Below are positions 39,826 to 48,626 of a stretch of DNA of 64,000 nucleotides, in pieces. The notes below the pieces were generated by a model, which saw only the letters and a list, made by a program, of their open reading frames with translations, was not told the DNA's origin and ran no database searches. This stretch comes from UBA8401 sp041665525. GTDB lineage: Bacteria > Bacteroidota > Ignavibacteria > UBA10030 > UBA8401. The stretch spans positions 124,001 to 188,000 of the forward strand of contig JBAYIS010000002.1 of NCBI GenBank assembly GCA_041665525.1. Reading direction: 5' to 3'. The position numbers and the translations under genes were made by a program. The stretch's first letter is position 1; each line of letters starts with the position of its first letter.

Positions 39826-41184
39826 TCATCCAACCAAATGTTTGATCGCTTCCTGTATCGTTTCAACGCCGATAATGGTGGTCTCGTTCGACGATTTCAT
39901 TTTTTTTGCATTGGAGGATGGAACGATGATCGTCTTAAATCCCAGTTTTGCCGATTCCAGAATGCGTTTGTCACAATGTGCAATCGTACGGATCTCACCC
40001 CCCAGACCGATTTCGCCGATCGCCACAGTCTGTGAATCCACCGGGATATCGCGAAGGGAAGAGACGATTGCCGTAGCAATTCCGAGATCCGCCGCCGGTT
40101 CATCGATGCGGATGCCGCCGGCGATATTCACAAACACATCATGCGCCCCGGTGTTGATACCAACGCGCTTATCAAGAACGGCAAGAAGCATTTGCAGACG
40201 TCGCAGGTCGAATCCAGTAGAAGAACGCTGCGGCATACCATAATTGCTCGTGGAAACCAGAGCCTGCACTTCAATCAGAATCGGTCGCGTTCCTTCCAGA
40301 CTGGCAACAATGGCCGCGCCGCTGGAACCATAACTCCGTTCAGAAAGAAATATCTCAGACGGATTCTTTACTTCGCGAAGCCCGGTATCGTGCATTTCAA
40401 AAATACCGATTTCATTTGTTGATCCGAACCTATTTTTAATACCGCGCAGAATCCTGTACGCATAGTGTTTTTCCCCTTCAAACTGCAATACAGCATCGAC
40501 CATATGTTCTATCACTCGCGGTCCGGCAATAGCTCCCTCTTTCGTAACATGACCGATGAGAATGATCGGAATATTCTTCGCTTTTGCAATCCGCGTCAAC
40601 AGTCCGGTCGATTCGCGCACCTGACCAACACTGCCGGGTGCACTTTCGAGATTCGGATTGAATAACGTTTGGATAGAATCGACAATCACCAGATCCGGCA
40701 GCGCCCGTTCGATCACATCGGTGATTGTTTCCAAATTCGTTTCTGCCAGCAATTGAAAACGATTGGTTGCTTTCCCAAGCCGTTCAGCTCGCAGCTTCAC
40801 CTGTTTCGGTGATTCTTCACCTGTGATATACAGAACAACTTTATCTTTTAGATGCAGAGCAACTTGCATCATTAATGTTGATTTGCCTATACCCGGATCA
40901 CCGCCAAGCAGAATCACACTGCCGGTGACGATGCCGCCGCCGAGCACGCGATCGAACTCCGCCAGCCCCGTCACAAATCGGACATCGGCGATGCCGTCCA
41001 CTTCTGTCAACGGCACCGCATCGAGTTTCGATGAGATCCCGCCGCTTTTGCGGACAAGTTTCAACGGTGTGGGGGCTTCTTCAACAAAGGTGTTCCATTC
41101 ATTGCAGTTCGGACATTTTCCCGTCCAACGCGCGGAAACATATCCGCACGATTGACATACATATTTCGACGTTTGTTTTGACAT
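39826..41184 (-). CDS. radA: DNA repair/recombination protein RadA
   Basis: A 452-residue RadA (Sms). It has a C4 zinc finger (C10, C13, C24, C27 in YVCQSCGYVSARWTGKCPNC), Walker A GGDPGIGKST, Walker B LVIVDSIQT, the KNRFG motif specific to RadA and a C-terminal Lon-protease-like domain (GGIRIDEPAADLGIATAI). It promotes branch migration in recombination. The family's usual start fits the ATG at 41184; the frame extends to 41220 across a dispersed repeat, which I do not count as coding. Confidence 0.95.
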   Translation of the reverse strand: MSKQTSKYVCQSCGYVSARWTGKCPNCNEWNTFVEEAPTPLKLVRKSGGISSKLDAVPLTEVDGIADVRFVTGLAEFDRVLGGGIVTGSVILLGGDPGIGKSTLMMQVALHLKDKVVLYITGEESPKQVKLRAERLGKATNRFQLLAETNLETITDVIERALPDLVIVDSIQTLFNPNLESAPGSVGQVRESTGLLTRIAKAKNIPIILIGHVTKEGAIAGPRVIEHMVDAVLQFEGEKHYAYRILRGIKNRFGSTNEIGIFEMHDTGLREVKNPSEIFLSERSYGSSGAAIVASLEGTRPILIEVQALVSTSNYGMPQRSSTGFDLRRLQMLLAVLDKRVGINTGAHDVFVNIAGGIRIDEPAADLGIATAIVSSLRDIPVDSQTVAIGEIGLGGEIRTIAHCDKRILESAKLGFKTIIVPSSNAKKMKSSNETTIIGVETIQEAIKHLVG

Positions 41185-41200
41185 TCTGTGATAAATATAA

Positions 41201-41224
41201 CCACAAAGCGAGAGAGGCACAAAG
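41201..41224 (+). repeat. Solo copy of the GxxExxY-associated repeat upstream of radA
   Basis: CCACAAAGCGAGAGAGGCAC-AAAG matches the left repeat of the GxxExxY unit (841-864) at about 17 of 24 positions, and in both places an AGTTAT follows close by. No GxxExxY ORF is present here. It lies 16 bp before the radA start codon. Confidence 0.5.
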
Positions 41225-41267
41225 TTATTTTTCTAATTTTTCACAACAAATATGTATCTTATAGTAC

Positions 41268-42872
41268 ATGAAACGATCGTTTCCATTTTTTATCGCATCG
41301 TCAGTCCTCTTGCTGTTTATCGTTGCCGAGTTTGTTTCCATTTTGAAAATAAATTCGGGAACATTCGTCTACACGCTGGACGACGCATACATCCATCTAT
41401 CCGTTGCAGAATCCATTGCCAATGGAGGTTATGGGATCAATCCGGGAGAATTTTCATCGCCCTCATCCAGTATTCTCTGGCCGTTCCTTCTGGCGCCATT
41501 CACTTTCTTTTCGTTCGTTGTCTATGTTCCGTTGCTGTTGAACATTTTCTGCTCGTTCGGAACACTTTTTTTTTCCTGGAAGATATTGGAAACTGTTTTT
41601 CATGATATAGAAAACAAATCATTCATCGTTTTGCTGCTGTCGATTCTGAGCATTGCAGCAACGGGAATGGTGCCGTTGATATTTTCGGGTATGGAACATT
41701 CCTTGCAGATCATGACCGTCGTTATAGTTCTTTTTGTGATGGTTCAGGAATTAAGAGGAGTGTTTGATCCGCGTGCTGTGGTGTTTGCAATTATCCTTGC
41801 TTCAACCGTACGATATGAAAATTTGTCCATTTGTCTTTTTGCCATCTCTTTTTTCTTTGTGCGCGGCAGAATTCGGAGCACTCTCCATGCACTTGCGGGA
41901 GTAGCGGGTATTCATCTATTGTTCTCATTATTCCTATGGTATAACGATGCTTCATTTCTGCCGACGTCTGTTCTTTTGAAAACCAACTCGTTGCAAAGCA
42001 GTATGGTGTCCATCCCAAAGTTCGTCGGTACGGTCAATAGTTATTTTGGAGGATTCTATTTTGCCGTAGCGGTTTTTTCCATAGGATATTATTTTCTGAA
42101 GACGCGAACGGAACCATTTGCCATATTGGGATTGGGGAGTGCCTTTATCATTTTGCTGCATCTATTGAATGGCTATACACAACCGCTTGGCGATTTTTCG
42201 ACGGACCTTGCATATTCATTCCGGTATGAGATGTATATGTGGATATTTGCTCTGTTGGTGCTGATGATTTCGGGGAAATCGGTTATCCGATCAGTTGTTC
42301 GATTTTCACCGGCGTTTGCCGCTGTGGTATTGGTCGGTGCGGAGATGTTCTTTTGTGCACGGGTAAATTCAGCGATATTCACTGTGCCGACGGCGGCTAA
42401 CAATATTTATGAACAACATTACCAGAATCATCGGCTCCTCACGGAATTTTACATTGGTCCGGCAGCGGTGAACGATATCGGTTACGCTGCATTTCAAAAT
42501 GATGAAGTGATACTCGATCTCTGGGGACTAGCATCGCGTGATGCATGGAAGCTGAGGATCGCAAATCCATTGAAAACAGAGTGGATCGATTCCATTGTGA
42601 TTTCGAAGGGAATTACGTTTGCAATTCTCTACGATGTGTGGTTCCCGTTTCTGCCGCCGACATGGACGAAAGTCGGAGAACTGACGTTGACAAAAAGAGA
42701 AGTTACGGCTTCGGAGAATGTTGTTTCATATTATGCAGTTCGCACTGATGCCGTCCATCAAGTAACGGACGCAATGAAACTGTGGCAGAAAACACTTCCG
42801 CTGCAATCCATGCTGATCTTCACTGATTCCGTTACTGCACCAGCCACAGACTCAACTGCGGCACGTAGGTAA
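41268..42872 (+). CDS. GT-C-type glycosyltransferase-like membrane protein
   Basis: A 534-residue integral membrane protein with roughly ten hydrophobic helices between 5 and 360, then a soluble C-terminal part. The first loop has YTLDDAYIHLSVAESIANGGYGINPGEFSSPSSS, the aspartate-pair loop typical of GT-C (polyprenyl-phosphate sugar-dependent) glycosyltransferases; the later VNDIGYAAFQND...DLWGLASRD segment is also seen in such proteins. Sugar and acceptor are unknown. It is monocistronic and its last 41 bp overlap the 3' end of dctM on the other strand. Confidence 0.72.
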   Translation: MKRSFPFFIASSVLLLFIVAEFVSILKINSGTFVYTLDDAYIHLSVAESIANGGYGINPGEFSSPSSSILWPFLLAPFTFFSFVVYVPLLLNIFCSFGTLFFSWKILETVFHDIENKSFIVLLLSILSIAATGMVPLIFSGMEHSLQIMTVVIVLFVMVQELRGVFDPRAVVFAIILASTVRYENLSICLFAISFFFVRGRIRSTLHALAGVAGIHLLFSLFLWYNDASFLPTSVLLKTNSLQSSMVSIPKFVGTVNSYFGGFYFAVAVFSIGYYFLKTRTEPFAILGLGSAFIILLHLLNGYTQPLGDFSTDLAYSFRYEMYMWIFALLVLMISGKSVIRSVVRFSPAFAAVVLVGAEMFFCARVNSAIFTVPTAANNIYEQHYQNHRLLTEFYIGPAAVNDIGYAAFQNDEVILDLWGLASRDAWKLRIANPLKTEWIDSIVISKGITFAILYDVWFPFLPPTWTKVGELTLTKREVTASENVVSYYAVRTDAVHQVTDAMKLWQKTLPLQSMLIFTDSVTAPATDSTAARR

Positions 42873-44094
42873 TCAGAATCAACGCTATAAACAGCACCGT
42901 GATAAACGGCAGAGTTGCTATCGCCACCTGACCGATGGACTTCTTGAATCGGAAGCTCGCCATGAACAGATTTAAACCGACCGGCGGCATTAAATACGCG
43001 ATCTCCAGGTTTGCGAGGAAAATAATACCGAGATGGATAGGATCGATACCGTACTGTTTTGCGACTGGAACAATCAACGGCACTACCACAATGGCGGAAA
43101 ATATCTCCATCATCATCCCGATCACGAGCAGGAAGAGATTCAAGATCACCAGAAAAAATATTTTACTCGTTACCACCTGGCTGATATATTCAAACAGTTT
43201 TTGCGGCACCTGTTGATCGATGAGATAGCTCGTCAATCCCATGGCGCAGCCAAGAATCATCAGGATCGCGCCGACCAGCACCATGCTCTCCTTCATAACC
43301 CGCGGTACATCGGTAAAGAATTTTAAATCGCGGTAGATAAATACTTCAACGACGAACACATAGAAGGCTGTAACCGCTGCGGCTTCTGTTGCCGTAAATA
43401 ATCCACCGTAAATCCCAAAAATAATGAAGAACGGCAGCGGGATCTCCCAGGCGATCGCTTTAATGGCTGCCCACGCCTTTTTGGCATCGAACGGATGCCG
43501 GGGAACATGGGATTTCCCTCCCTGCTGAATGCTGTACATTGCAACGACCAACATCAGGATCACGCCGGGAACGATGCCAGCTTTAAACAGCGCATCAACG
43601 GAAACTTCAGCAAACGTTCCATAGAGAATTATCGGCAGCGATGGCGGAAAGAGCAATCCCAAGCTTCCAGAGGTCGTGACGAGTCCGAGAGCAAATTTTT
43701 CAGAGTACTTTTCGGAGATCAAAATAGGAAAGACGAGTCCACCGAGTGCAACAATGGTTACACCGGAGCCGCCGGTAAATGCGGTGAATACAGCGCAACT
43801 CAACAACACAACAATCGCCAATCCGCCCGGCATCCATCCGATTAATGCCTGCGCCAGCGCTACAATGCGGATCGGCGCCTTGCTCTCCGCAAGAAAATAT
43901 CCCGCCACCGTGAACAGCGGAATTGCGAGCAATACCGGCTGGCTTGCCAGTCGGTACAATTCAATAATCACCGCCGCTGTATCAATCCCTTCATTGGAAA
44001 ATCCGTACATGGAGATGGCGCCAATGATTGTAAAGAGCGGTGTTCCGATCAACACCAGCAGGATAAGGCCCAAAGCAATGTAGATTATCGGCAT
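42832..44094 (-). CDS. dctM: TRAP transporter large permease subunit (DctM)
   Basis: A 420-residue membrane protein with about twelve helices and DctM hallmarks: IGTPLFTIIGAISMYGF, LLAIPLFTVAGYFLAES, FTAFTGGSGVTIVALGGLVFPILI, TSGSLGLLFPPSLPIILYG, FSAIVVVPLIVPVA, AYLMPPVGLNLFMASFRF. It carries the Na+-driven substrate flux of the TRAP system. The start at 44094 overlaps the dctQ stop as TAATG; the frame upstream runs through dctQ and is not used. Its end overlaps the convergent GT-C gene. Confidence 0.94.
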   Translation of the reverse strand: MPIIYIALGLILLVLIGTPLFTIIGAISMYGFSNEGIDTAAVIIELYRLASQPVLLAIPLFTVAGYFLAESKAPIRIVALAQALIGWMPGGLAIVVLLSCAVFTAFTGGSGVTIVALGGLVFPILISEKYSEKFALGLVTTSGSLGLLFPPSLPIILYGTFAEVSVDALFKAGIVPGVILMLVVAMYSIQQGGKSHVPRHPFDAKKAWAAIKAIAWEIPLPFFIIFGIYGGLFTATEAAAVTAFYVFVVEVFIYRDLKFFTDVPRVMKESMVLVGAILMILGCAMGLTSYLIDQQVPQKLFEYISQVVTSKIFFLVILNLFLLVIGMMMEIFSAIVVVPLIVPVAKQYGIDPIHLGIIFLANLEIAYLMPPVGLNLFMASFRFKKSIGQVAIATLPFITVLFIALILITYVPQLSLWLVQ

Positions 44095-44606
44095 TAGTGC
44101 TTCTCCTCCCCGGTATTCCAGTTCCCTTTCAAGATCTCCGCGGTCCAATTCAACGCACGGACAATAAAGCGGAACGACACCATGGCATACCCGGCGGGGA
44201 TGATAACAATGAAGTACCAACTCGGCAGATCGAGTATCAGTGTTGACTCTGATTCCATTTCCAGCTGCAGGAATGAGATCGATGCCTGCATCAACAGATA
44301 ACAAACATATCCGGCAAAAAGGCTTGTGATGATAAAAAATATTTTTCGGGGTCGTTGCGATACCAGTTTGCTGACGAATTCAATGCGCAGGTGACGTCCT
44401 TCCCCTGTCGCGATAACCGCGCCAAAATATCCCACCCAGAGAACGAGATGGCGAAGGAAAATATCTCCCCACTCAATACTCGATTCAAAAAAATTCCTGA
44501 GGATTACCTGACCGAATGCCATAACAATCATAATCCCGAGGAGCGTAACCAGCATCCATCCTGAGATTCGTTCCAGCCAGTAATCAATAACGAGAAATGG
44601 TTTCAT
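44094..44606 (-). CDS. dctQ: TRAP transporter small permease subunit (DctQ)
   Basis: A 170-residue protein with four hydrophobic helices (about 12-35, 48-65, 88-108, 130-150) and the family's EWGDIFLRHLVLWVGYFGAVIATGEGRHLRIE segment. It forms the TRAP membrane complex with DctM, whose start codon overlaps its stop. It follows dctP by 57 bp. Confidence 0.92.
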   Translation of the reverse strand: MKPFLVIDYWLERISGWMLVTLLGIMIVMAFGQVILRNFFESSIEWGDIFLRHLVLWVGYFGAVIATGEGRHLRIEFVSKLVSQRPRKIFFIITSLFAGYVCYLLMQASISFLQLEMESESTLILDLPSWYFIVIIPAGYAMVSFRFIVRALNWTAEILKGNWNTGEEKH

Positions 44607-44663
44607 AGAATATCTGTTCTTTCGTTGAAATAGTCGTGTGCGATCAACACTTTCATTGATGAA

Positions 44664-45665
44664 CTATTTTCCGTCTTTTGCACGGAAATCAGAAAGTGCT
44701 TTTTCCACACGGTTCAGCAGATCTTCGGAATAGAGTTTTCCCACAAGCGAGCGGCGTGCTTTCTTGCCGATCTCATCGTACGACTTGATCTCGTTGGCAT
44801 CTGGTCTGTTAAAGGTCATTTTATTTTTTTTGAGTGTCTCAAGGGATTTCACATTATCCTTACGGCTCTGTTCGGTCAGTTTCCGCATGAGAGTTTTCCC
44901 GTGCTTCTGCAGAATCTGCTGCAGGTCGGCTGGGATTTTATCAAAATCCCTTTTGGAGATAACAACAGCACCGGACGCATTCGTCAGCGGATAATCCATT
45001 AAATGACTCGTCGCGGAATTCCACTGCAGCGATACGATGGCAAGCGGTGAGGCGTATGCACCCGTGATCAAACCAGTCTGCAACGATGTCACAACATCGG
45101 TAATGGAGAGTTGGATTGGATTGATACCGATGGTTCTGAACGTTGCATCCGCAACCGGATCACCCTCCCATTCCCACATTTTTATGCTGTGCAGGTCGCT
45201 AATCTTCGTGATGGGTGCCTTTGAAATGATATACACAGATCCCACTTCCGCCCAGCCAAGCAGAATGAATCCGCCGTTCTCAAATTCCCTGTTGAATTCC
45301 GCATCGAACTGCGTAACGATTTGATCGACTTCTGTGTGATTCTTGAACAGAAACGGCGCATCGAGTACACGGGCGGATTTTGCAATCTCGCCGATACCGA
45401 ATCCGGTAATGCCGGCGCTGTTAAACTGACCTAAACGGATCTTGCGCATGACATCCTTCTCATCCCCGGCTACACCGCCTGCATAGATTCGGAATCCAAG
45501 CCTGCCGCCGCTTTCCTTTCGGACCGCAGAATCGTATTCTTTCATGATATTGATCCAGGTGCTTCCTTCCGGGGCGAGTGTGGCAAATTTAATGATGTGT
45601 TCTTGTGAAAAAACAGACGCCGAGTAAAACAACAATATCAACCAATATATTTTTCGTACCTTCAT
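44664..45665 (-). CDS. dctP: TRAP transporter substrate-binding protein (DctP family)
   Basis: A 333-residue periplasmic protein with signal peptide MKVRKIYWLILLFYSASVFSQ. The fold pattern is that of DctP: IIKFATLAPEGSTWINIMKEYD, the 'DEKDVMRKIRLGQFNSAGITG' segment, LGWAEVGSVYIISKAPI and KMWEWEGDPVADATFRTIG. The usual conserved arginine that binds a substrate carboxylate is not obvious where expected (SIKMWEW instead of the RxxxN/R-type segment), as in the TatT-associated P proteins. The ATG at 45665 has a GGAG upstream; the frame before it is not conserved. Confidence 0.88.
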   Translation of the reverse strand: MKVRKIYWLILLFYSASVFSQEHIIKFATLAPEGSTWINIMKEYDSAVRKESGGRLGFRIYAGGVAGDEKDVMRKIRLGQFNSAGITGFGIGEIAKSARVLDAPFLFKNHTEVDQIVTQFDAEFNREFENGGFILLGWAEVGSVYIISKAPITKISDLHSIKMWEWEGDPVADATFRTIGINPIQLSITDVVTSLQTGLITGAYASPLAIVSLQWNSATSHLMDYPLTNASGAVVISKRDFDKIPADLQQILQKHGKTLMRKLTEQSRKDNVKSLETLKKNKMTFNRPDANEIKSYDEIGKKARRSLVGKLYSEDLLNRVEKALSDFRAKDGK

Positions 45666-45704
45666 AACAAATTTCCTGCTCCCTTCTATGAAAAAATACA
45701 ACAA

Positions 45705-47549
45705 TTATTTCGTCTTCCATGTTTTCTGCAGTGATAGGTAGTACTGTTGCAGAGTCCGGAAAGCTTTTTTCTTCTCGCCGCGGTTCGAAATCAACCCCTT
45801 CCTGTTGAAATAGTCCTGGATGTTTGGCAGCGGTCGCCGCGGAGACCGGAAATCCGTCAGGATCCACGGACTGATACCGCGCAATTGTGTTGTTCGCGAC
45901 AAGAGTGCAAGTTGCTCTTTATAGAGGTAATCCTGATACTCTTCCGTCCACCGCGTTAAGGAATCTCCATGAAACCCATACAGTGCATCTCCGCCGAATT
46001 CACTGACAATCAGCGGTTTATCATATGCGATATTCCATGTGACCCGGCGCGCTTTATCCGGCAATCCTTCGTACCATCCAATATATTCATTACATCCAAG
46101 AACATCCAAGTATTTGCCCAGCGGATCATCGATCACCTGTGTCGTTTCATCACTGTAATGCCGCTCAAGAGCGGCGGTTACCAGTCGTGTTGAATCCAAT
46201 AATCTCACTCGGGAGACCAGCGCTGTCAGGAATTTCAAGCGTGATTCGCTTACCGGTGTTTCGTTCGCCACCGACCAGAGTACAATACTCGCTCGATTCT
46301 TATCACGCAAAATCATTTCTGACAATTGGTTCGATGCATTCGCTAACGTTGCAGAATTCTCCCATGTAATCGTCCAATAGACCGGGATTTCTGACCAGAC
46401 CATCAACCCCATTTGATCTGCCATGCGAATCATATGCTCATTATGCGGATAATGCGCCAACCGGACGTAATTGCAACCAAGTTCTTTCGCCCACAATAGC
46501 AATGTCCTTGCATCTTCTTCGCTGAACGCACGGCCGCTGCGGAACGGCGCCTCCTCGTGGATACTAATACCGCGCAAAAATACCGATTTGCCGTTCAGAA
46601 GAATATCCTGCCCCTTTGTTTCGATCGTACGGAATCCGATATTGTCGCGCACTGTGTCCGTTTCCGAAGCGATCACGATATCATACAGTTCCGGATGCTC
46701 GGGCTCCCACAGGGACAGTTTCGCATTCGTTGAGAAGAAAAATACACCATCGTTGTTTGTCCTTCCGCTGACCGTGATTCCCGCTTCAGGAACAGAGATT
46801 GTCACGGCTTGATTTTTCTTATCGCCCGTTAATCGAACCCATCCACCGATCGTTATTCTGTTCCCTTTCAACAATTGGATGGAATAGTCATCAATATACG
46901 ATCGGGGGACATCTACAAGCATCACGTCACGCGTAATGCCACCGTAGTTCCACCAATCGGTGTTTACCGTTGGTACTGCTTCCCGGACGCGCTTGTTATC
47001 CACTTTCACTACCACCGAATTGCCCGTGCTGCGAACCTTTCCTGTCACTTCAAAACTGAACGGCGTGAAACCCCCGACGTGTTCCCCAATTTTTTCGCCG
47101 TTCAGATAGACGATTGTATGATAATTCGCTGCACCAAAATAGAGAAAATACCGGCGGCGGCTGCTCAGATCACAATCGAATATCCGTCGATACCAAATTG
47201 TTCCTTCATAATAAAAAAGTTCGGGCTTTTGTGTGTTCCAATCCCCCGGTACATTCAGCGACGGTGAATTGTCAAAATCATATTCAATCAAATCTTGACT
47301 GTTCCGCGGTTTCCGATCGGCAAAATATCCATCGCCGCTCGGTTCGTAGCGGTAATTGTAATATCCTGTTTCGTACGGATCGACAATAATCCGCCATGCA
47401 CCGTTCAGGCTAACAGAATGACGGTGATACACGTTTTGCAGAGCGGGTTGCTGCGCCTGGATCAGCGAAATACTAAATACGACTGAAAGCAACATCCGGA
47501 ACGAAACACGGTGTGTAGCAGCAGCGGCGGCATATCTGTCTATCATCAT
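45705..47549 (-). CDS. Glycoside hydrolase family 2 protein (beta-glucuronidase-like)
   Basis: A 614-residue exported hydrolase. After a signal segment (MLLSVVFSISLIQAQ within 19-33) come the GH2 sugar-binding domain (SVSLNGAWRIIVDPYETGYYNY, ..LNGEKIGEHVGGFTPFSFEVT), the Ig-like domain, and a TIM barrel with LRGISIHEEAPFRSG, VRLAHYPHNE, acid/base WSVANETPVSE and nucleophile VSEFGGDALYG. The N-terminal region and NYV-RLAHYPH fit beta-glucuronidases best, though beta-galactosidase activity is possible. It lies between the TatT and DctP genes, so its product is the likely TRAP cargo. A GGGAG upstream supports 47549. Confidence 0.85.
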   Translation of the reverse strand: MMIDRYAAAAATHRVSFRMLLSVVFSISLIQAQQPALQNVYHRHSVSLNGAWRIIVDPYETGYYNYRYEPSGDGYFADRKPRNSQDLIEYDFDNSPSLNVPGDWNTQKPELFYYEGTIWYRRIFDCDLSSRRRYFLYFGAANYHTIVYLNGEKIGEHVGGFTPFSFEVTGKVRSTGNSVVVKVDNKRVREAVPTVNTDWWNYGGITRDVMLVDVPRSYIDDYSIQLLKGNRITIGGWVRLTGDKKNQAVTISVPEAGITVSGRTNNDGVFFFSTNAKLSLWEPEHPELYDIVIASETDTVRDNIGFRTIETKGQDILLNGKSVFLRGISIHEEAPFRSGRAFSEEDARTLLLWAKELGCNYVRLAHYPHNEHMIRMADQMGLMVWSEIPVYWTITWENSATLANASNQLSEMILRDKNRASIVLWSVANETPVSESRLKFLTALVSRVRLLDSTRLVTAALERHYSDETTQVIDDPLGKYLDVLGCNEYIGWYEGLPDKARRVTWNIAYDKPLIVSEFGGDALYGFHGDSLTRWTEEYQDYLYKEQLALLSRTTQLRGISPWILTDFRSPRRPLPNIQDYFNRKGLISNRGEKKKAFRTLQQYYLSLQKTWKTK

Positions 47550-47589
47550 GGATTTTCTGCTCCCACACGGCATGGTTGTCTATCAGTGG

Positions 47590-48465
47590 TTAGAAGAAGA
47601 GCTCGTCAGCTTTTTGCGAGAGAATCTTTGCTTTCCGTTTGGCGATCGCATTCACCAGTCGTTGTTCCGGCAGATCATCAAGGGAAGCAGCTTCGATGGT
47701 TGAGAGTAATTGATCGAAGAGCACTCTATCCTGCATTTGAACGCAGTAACTTTTTGCCATGTACAGGTGCGGCAGGATAAATTTATTGTTCCCGATCTGA
47801 AAACACTTTTCAAAATGATATCGCGCACTGTCCGGTTTTCCGCCGAGGTTCTTCGGCGTTGTGGCAAGAATCGCTGCAAAATAAAGGTGAGCGCTGCCGT
47901 AGAAATAGGTCTCATCGTTCTTCAGCACGAATTCCATCATGGCATTCACTTTCGGAAGGTCGCCAAGCACCGCCGGATCAGAAATGCTCACGTTGATCAG
48001 ATTTCCCCACGCATTGGCAGTCCAGAAAATTATCGGCACATCTTCTTTTCCGAATTGTTCCAGACTCTTTTTAAAGGATGCTTGATCCTGGTCGAATGCC
48101 TGGGCAAATTGCTTGTTCTTTTTCAGCGACCGAAGTCCATAATCGCGCGCTCGAGCATACAGCACTTTCGCCCGCTCCACATCGATATCCTCAACAAAAC
48201 CGAGCGTATAGCCGGTATAACCTTCCGTCAGCAAAAACGCCAAATGGTCGTCATCCTTCTCTTTCGCTCGATAGAGCGCTTCCAGCAGGGTAAGATTTCC
48301 GGGGATCGCTTTTTCCGCAAAATCGAGATCGGATTCTTCGAAGATCGCCGCAAGACCGTAATCGACGATATTCGTTGTAGCGTTCACTGCAACAGTGTTC
48401 ACAATACCGCAGGACCAGTGGAAGAATGAAAACAACAGAAGAAGAAGGAAGTTGTATGGTTTCAT
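47590..48465 (-). CDS. tatT: TRAP-associated lipoprotein TatT
   Basis: A 291-residue protein that starts MKPYNFLLLLLFSFFHWSCG, a probable lipoprotein signal (Cys 19). The rest is alpha-helical with TPR-like repeats: LTLLEALYRAKEKDDDHLAFLLTEGYTGYTLGFVED, ARARDYGLRSLKKN, ..FYGSAHLYFAAILATTPKNLGGKPDSARYHFEKCF. This is the TatT family first described in Treponema pallidum, a trimer that binds the TRAP P protein and may hand ligands to it. It is first in the TRAP operon here. Confidence 0.88.
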   Translation of the reverse strand: MKPYNFLLLLLFSFFHWSCGIVNTVAVNATTNIVDYGLAAIFEESDLDFAEKAIPGNLTLLEALYRAKEKDDDHLAFLLTEGYTGYTLGFVEDIDVERAKVLYARARDYGLRSLKKNKQFAQAFDQDQASFKKSLEQFGKEDVPIIFWTANAWGNLINVSISDPAVLGDLPKVNAMMEFVLKNDETYFYGSAHLYFAAILATTPKNLGGKPDSARYHFEKCFQIGNNKFILPHLYMAKSYCVQMQDRVLFDQLLSTIEAASLDDLPEQRLVNAIAKRKAKILSQKADELFF

Positions 48466-48626
48466 AATGAATGAAAATAAAAAATTGTTGTCCTATATCC
48501 AAGGTAGAAGATGAACCCGAAAATGAAAAAAACTTAAGGATTCCCATTCCCATCAATAGAAGAAGACTTGCTTCCTTATTTCTAATCGGGTACTTTTACC
48601 TGCAGATCGTAAAGAAAGGATTCCGT

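Noticed and set aside
44095..44304. N-terminal 70 residues of the longer DctM frame
   Set aside because: They run antiparallel in meaning to DctQ (same DNA, other frame) and DctM proteins begin at the hydrophobic MPIIYIALG segment; TAATG coupling supports the short form.
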